Source: Oscillospiraceae bacterium (lineage in GTDB: Bacteria > Bacillota > Clostridia > Oscillospirales > UBA929). From it: a stretch of 35,300 nt of DNA. Below the pieces are notes generated by a model that made no database searches, was not told the DNA's origin, and saw only the letters and a program-made list of their open reading frames with translations. Shown here piece after piece: positions 34,117-35,300 of this stretch. The DNA is taken from NCBI GenBank assembly GCA_031254575.1, contig JAIRUE010000086.1:1-35300 (forward strand), written 5' to 3'. Within the stretch, counting starts at the first letter, position 1. Each line of letters begins with the position of its first letter. Position numbers and translations under genes: made by a program.

Positions 34117-34752
34117 TTATAAATCCTCCCATCCAAGTATTTTACGGATTTCGTTCCCCTCAAGCGGGCGGCGGAGATTCGCCGCGCTCGTCAGGATCGC
34201 GCTTATAACTAAACCGTACAGCAGGGACGTCACGCAAAAACTGAGCCCCGCGCCGAAATGCGTCATGTCGCGCATATTGCCGAGCATTTCGGCGGCGCCG
34301 ATAATCACGCCCGTACCGCCGGCGTACAGAGCGGCGCCGCGGCCGCGGATGAGCGCCGATAATCTGGTCAGCCGGGAGAGTCCGCCGATCAGGACAAACG
34401 CAAGAGTAAATAAGGCCACATAAAGCAGCGCCGAAAAATCAAACAGATAAATATCGCGGAATACGGCGAGCCAGATAAATACCGCCGCGAGCAGGACGAT
34501 CCCCGCAGCCGCCGTGAGGTTATTCTGCCACGGCGCGTTGTAGGAAGCTATCTGCTTGCCGATGTCATAGGGGTCCCCCATCCGCTCAAGGGCCGCTCTG
34601 ACGGCGTCTTCCTCGCAAAGCCCGTTCTGTTTCAGCTCGTCCGTCAGCGTATGTATATGCCCGGATAACTCCGCCCGCGTGGATAAGCGCGTCTGCTTTG
34701 ACTTTATTTGAGAACAGGCCGTATCCAAATACGCGGAAATACTCTTGTTCAT
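34117..34752 (-). CDS. HAAS/DUF1700-type membrane protein (permease-prefix domain), PadR partner
   Basis: 211 residues from ATG 34752, read as TGATG with the padR stop (1-base overlap). The track's TTG 34755 is disfavoured because GGAGAGGTG is better spaced to the ATG. The N-terminal ~75 residues form the HAAS signalling domain ('LDTACSQIKSKQTRLSTRAELSGHI', then 'GLCEEDAVRAALERMGDPYDIG'), which typically follows PadR regulators. About four to five TM helices follow. It is a membrane partner in PadR-HAAS modules whose role is unsettled. The FliL-like gene begins immediately after its stop. Confidence 0.88.
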   Translation of the reverse strand: MNKSISAYLDTACSQIKSKQTRLSTRAELSGHIHTLTDELKQNGLCEEDAVRAALERMGDPYDIGKQIASYNAPWQNNLTAAAGIVLLAAVFIWLAVFRDIYLFDFSALLYVALFTLAFVLIGGLSRLTRLSALIRGRGAALYAGGTGVIIGAAEMLGNMRDMTHFGAGLSFCVTSLLYGLVISAILTSAANLRRPLEGNEIRKILGWEDL

Positions 34753-35090
34753 CAAATCACCTCTCCTTTCAAACTTTCAAGAACGGAATCCACGGAACGG
34801 ACGATACTCCGCCAGTCGTCCCGTTTGTCCGCGAGTTTCCCGCGGCCCCTGTCGGTAATATGGTAATACTTTCTTTTGCGCTTGTTTTCGGTATTTTCCC
34901 AATAGGACTCGATGAGCCGCGCTTTTTCGAGTTCATACAGAACGGGATATAACGTGCCCTCCTTAAACACAAAAGTCCCGCCTGAACGGCTGGTAAGCTC
35001 CTGGATCATCTGATAGCCATACATATCCGAAAAATCCAGCAGTCCGAGCAACATCAGGGAAACGCTGCCCTTGATCATCTGATAGTCCAA
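34752..35090 (-). CDS. PadR family transcriptional regulator
   Basis: 112 residues from TTG 35090 (MDYQMIKGSV), with AAGGAGG 6 bases upstream. The winged-helix PadR domain fills most of the protein ('LMLLGLLDFSDMYGYQMIQEL', the wing 'GTFVFKEGTLYPVLYELEKARL', 'KRKYYHITDRGRGKL'). A short C-terminal helix could mediate dimerisation. It is the first gene of the PadR-HAAS-FliL-like operon and lies just downstream of a large dyad, consistent with autorepression. The effector is unknown. Confidence 0.95.
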   Translation of the reverse strand: MDYQMIKGSVSLMLLGLLDFSDMYGYQMIQELTSRSGGTFVFKEGTLYPVLYELEKARLIESYWENTENKRKRKYYHITDRGRGKLADKRDDWRSIVRSVDSVLESLKGEVI

Positions 35091-35106
35091 GAATTCCCTC
35101 CTTTCA

Positions 35107-35144
35107 TATACTTAGGTTTTCTAATCTTAGATAACCTAAGTATA
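35107..35144. promoter_or_regulatory. Large dyad-symmetric operator, probable PadR binding site
   Basis: A 38-bp near-perfect dyad (17 of 19 base pairs symmetric) has outer arms TATACTTAGGTT / AACCTAAGTATA and inner CTAA/TTAG. It covers the -10 of the padR promoter and extends almost to the ribosome site, the ideal place for a repressor. It is not the commonest ATGT/ACAT PadR operator pattern. Confidence 0.8.
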
Positions 35145-35167
35145 CCGCCTGATAATGATCCTGTCAA
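35139..35167 (-). promoter_or_regulatory. Promoter of the PadR-HAAS-FliL-like operon
   Basis: Minus-strand consensus TTGACA (35162-35167) and TATACT (35139-35144) are 17 bases apart. The -10 lies inside the left arm of the dyad, so bound protein would block RNA polymerase. Confidence 0.88.
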
Positions 35168-35170
35168 TAG

Positions 35171-35202
35171 GAAAATAAAAATCCGCCGCGGTTTGCGGCG
35201 GA
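35171..35202 (-). terminator. Intrinsic terminator of the gene at the right edge
   Basis: Minus-strand stem TCCGCCGC/GCGGCGGA (8 bp, loop 5) is followed by TTTTTATTTT. It lies 18 bases after the stop of the partial gene at the right edge and just upstream of the padR promoter. Confidence 0.85.
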
Positions 35203-35219
35203 GGGCATTCTGCCGGGCG

Positions 35220-35300
35220 TCAGTCTTTGCGGCGGAGCCTAATGTATTCCTCTTCTTCTTCTTCCCCGCGTGGAAAGCCGAACGGTACGGCGATGTCGCT
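35220..35300 (-). CDS. C-terminal end of an unidentified protein (partial)
   Basis: An open frame from the right edge ends at TGA 35220-35222. It reads 'SDIAVPFGFPRGEEEEEEYIRLRRKD', 26 residues with a run of six glutamates and a basic tail. It is too short for identification and missing from the ORF track. The terminator 18 bases after its stop supports it as the true end of a gene. Confidence 0.7.
   Translation of the reverse strand, partial: SDIAVPFGFPRGEEEEEEYIRLRRKD

Noticed and set aside
1-35300. CRISPR, tRNA, rRNA, IS element or prophage
   Set aside because: No regularly spaced repeat array, tRNA cloverleaf, transposase, integrase or phage gene was seen on either strand.

Overview
The window is a GC-rich chromosomal segment with close-packed genes, strong Shine-Dalgarno sites, frequent TTG and GTG starts and sigma-A-like promoters. 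The gene families point to a Gram-positive Bacillota, most likely a high-GC member of the Clostridia (Oscillospiraceae or Christensenellales type). They include paired GlgC and GlgD, a FakA/Asp23 pair, a PadR-HAAS module, DUF5696 and Yip1 next to sugar ABC permeases, a PduL-type phosphotransacylase and a class I cyclic-di-GMP riboswitch. The taxonomic call is inference from gene content. I see no tRNA, rRNA, CRISPR array, insertion sequence or phage gene.

Region 1 (1-13149, minus strand) is one long operon of nine genes, read right to left from a strong promoter at about 13207-13235. The order is a 989-residue secreted solute-binding protein with duplicated N-terminal beta-sandwich-like domains, a sugar permease pair, an NHL-repeat/TPR membrane-anchored protein, a Yip1-family membrane protein, a DUF5696 protein, a second sugar permease pair, and a lipoprotein that runs off the left edge. 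No ATPase is encoded, so both permease pairs probably share an ATPase encoded elsewhere. This is the best candidate in the window for an undescribed system, probably cell-surface capture, processing and import of a complex glycan.

Region 2 (13368-15671, plus) is a compact three-gene ABC importer (lipoprotein, permease, ATPase) of the NMT1/SsuABC/ThiXYZ type. It ends at a strong bidirectional terminator shared with a convergent AraC-type regulator (15735-16652, minus).

Region 3 (16763-29773, minus) carries, in transcription order, a PduL-like phosphotransacylase, then glgB, glgC, glgD, glgA and glgP, then metG, a GNAT acetyltransferase, an Asp23-family protein and fakA. The five glg genes form a complete glycogen synthesis and breakdown set. 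The Asp23-fakA pair has its own promoter and a terminator.

Region 4 (29976-33701, plus) starts with an XRE regulator divergent from pduL. It is followed by a free-standing transcription unit holding a c-di-GMP-I riboswitch flanked by its own promoter and two terminators, with no obvious gene. Next comes a second promoter and a two-TM protein-argS-rpiB-like operon.

Region 5 (33721-35300, minus) is a PadR-HAAS membrane protein-FliL-like operon. Its promoter lies inside a long, nearly perfect dyad that looks like the PadR operator. The last 26 codons of another minus-strand gene lie at the right edge.
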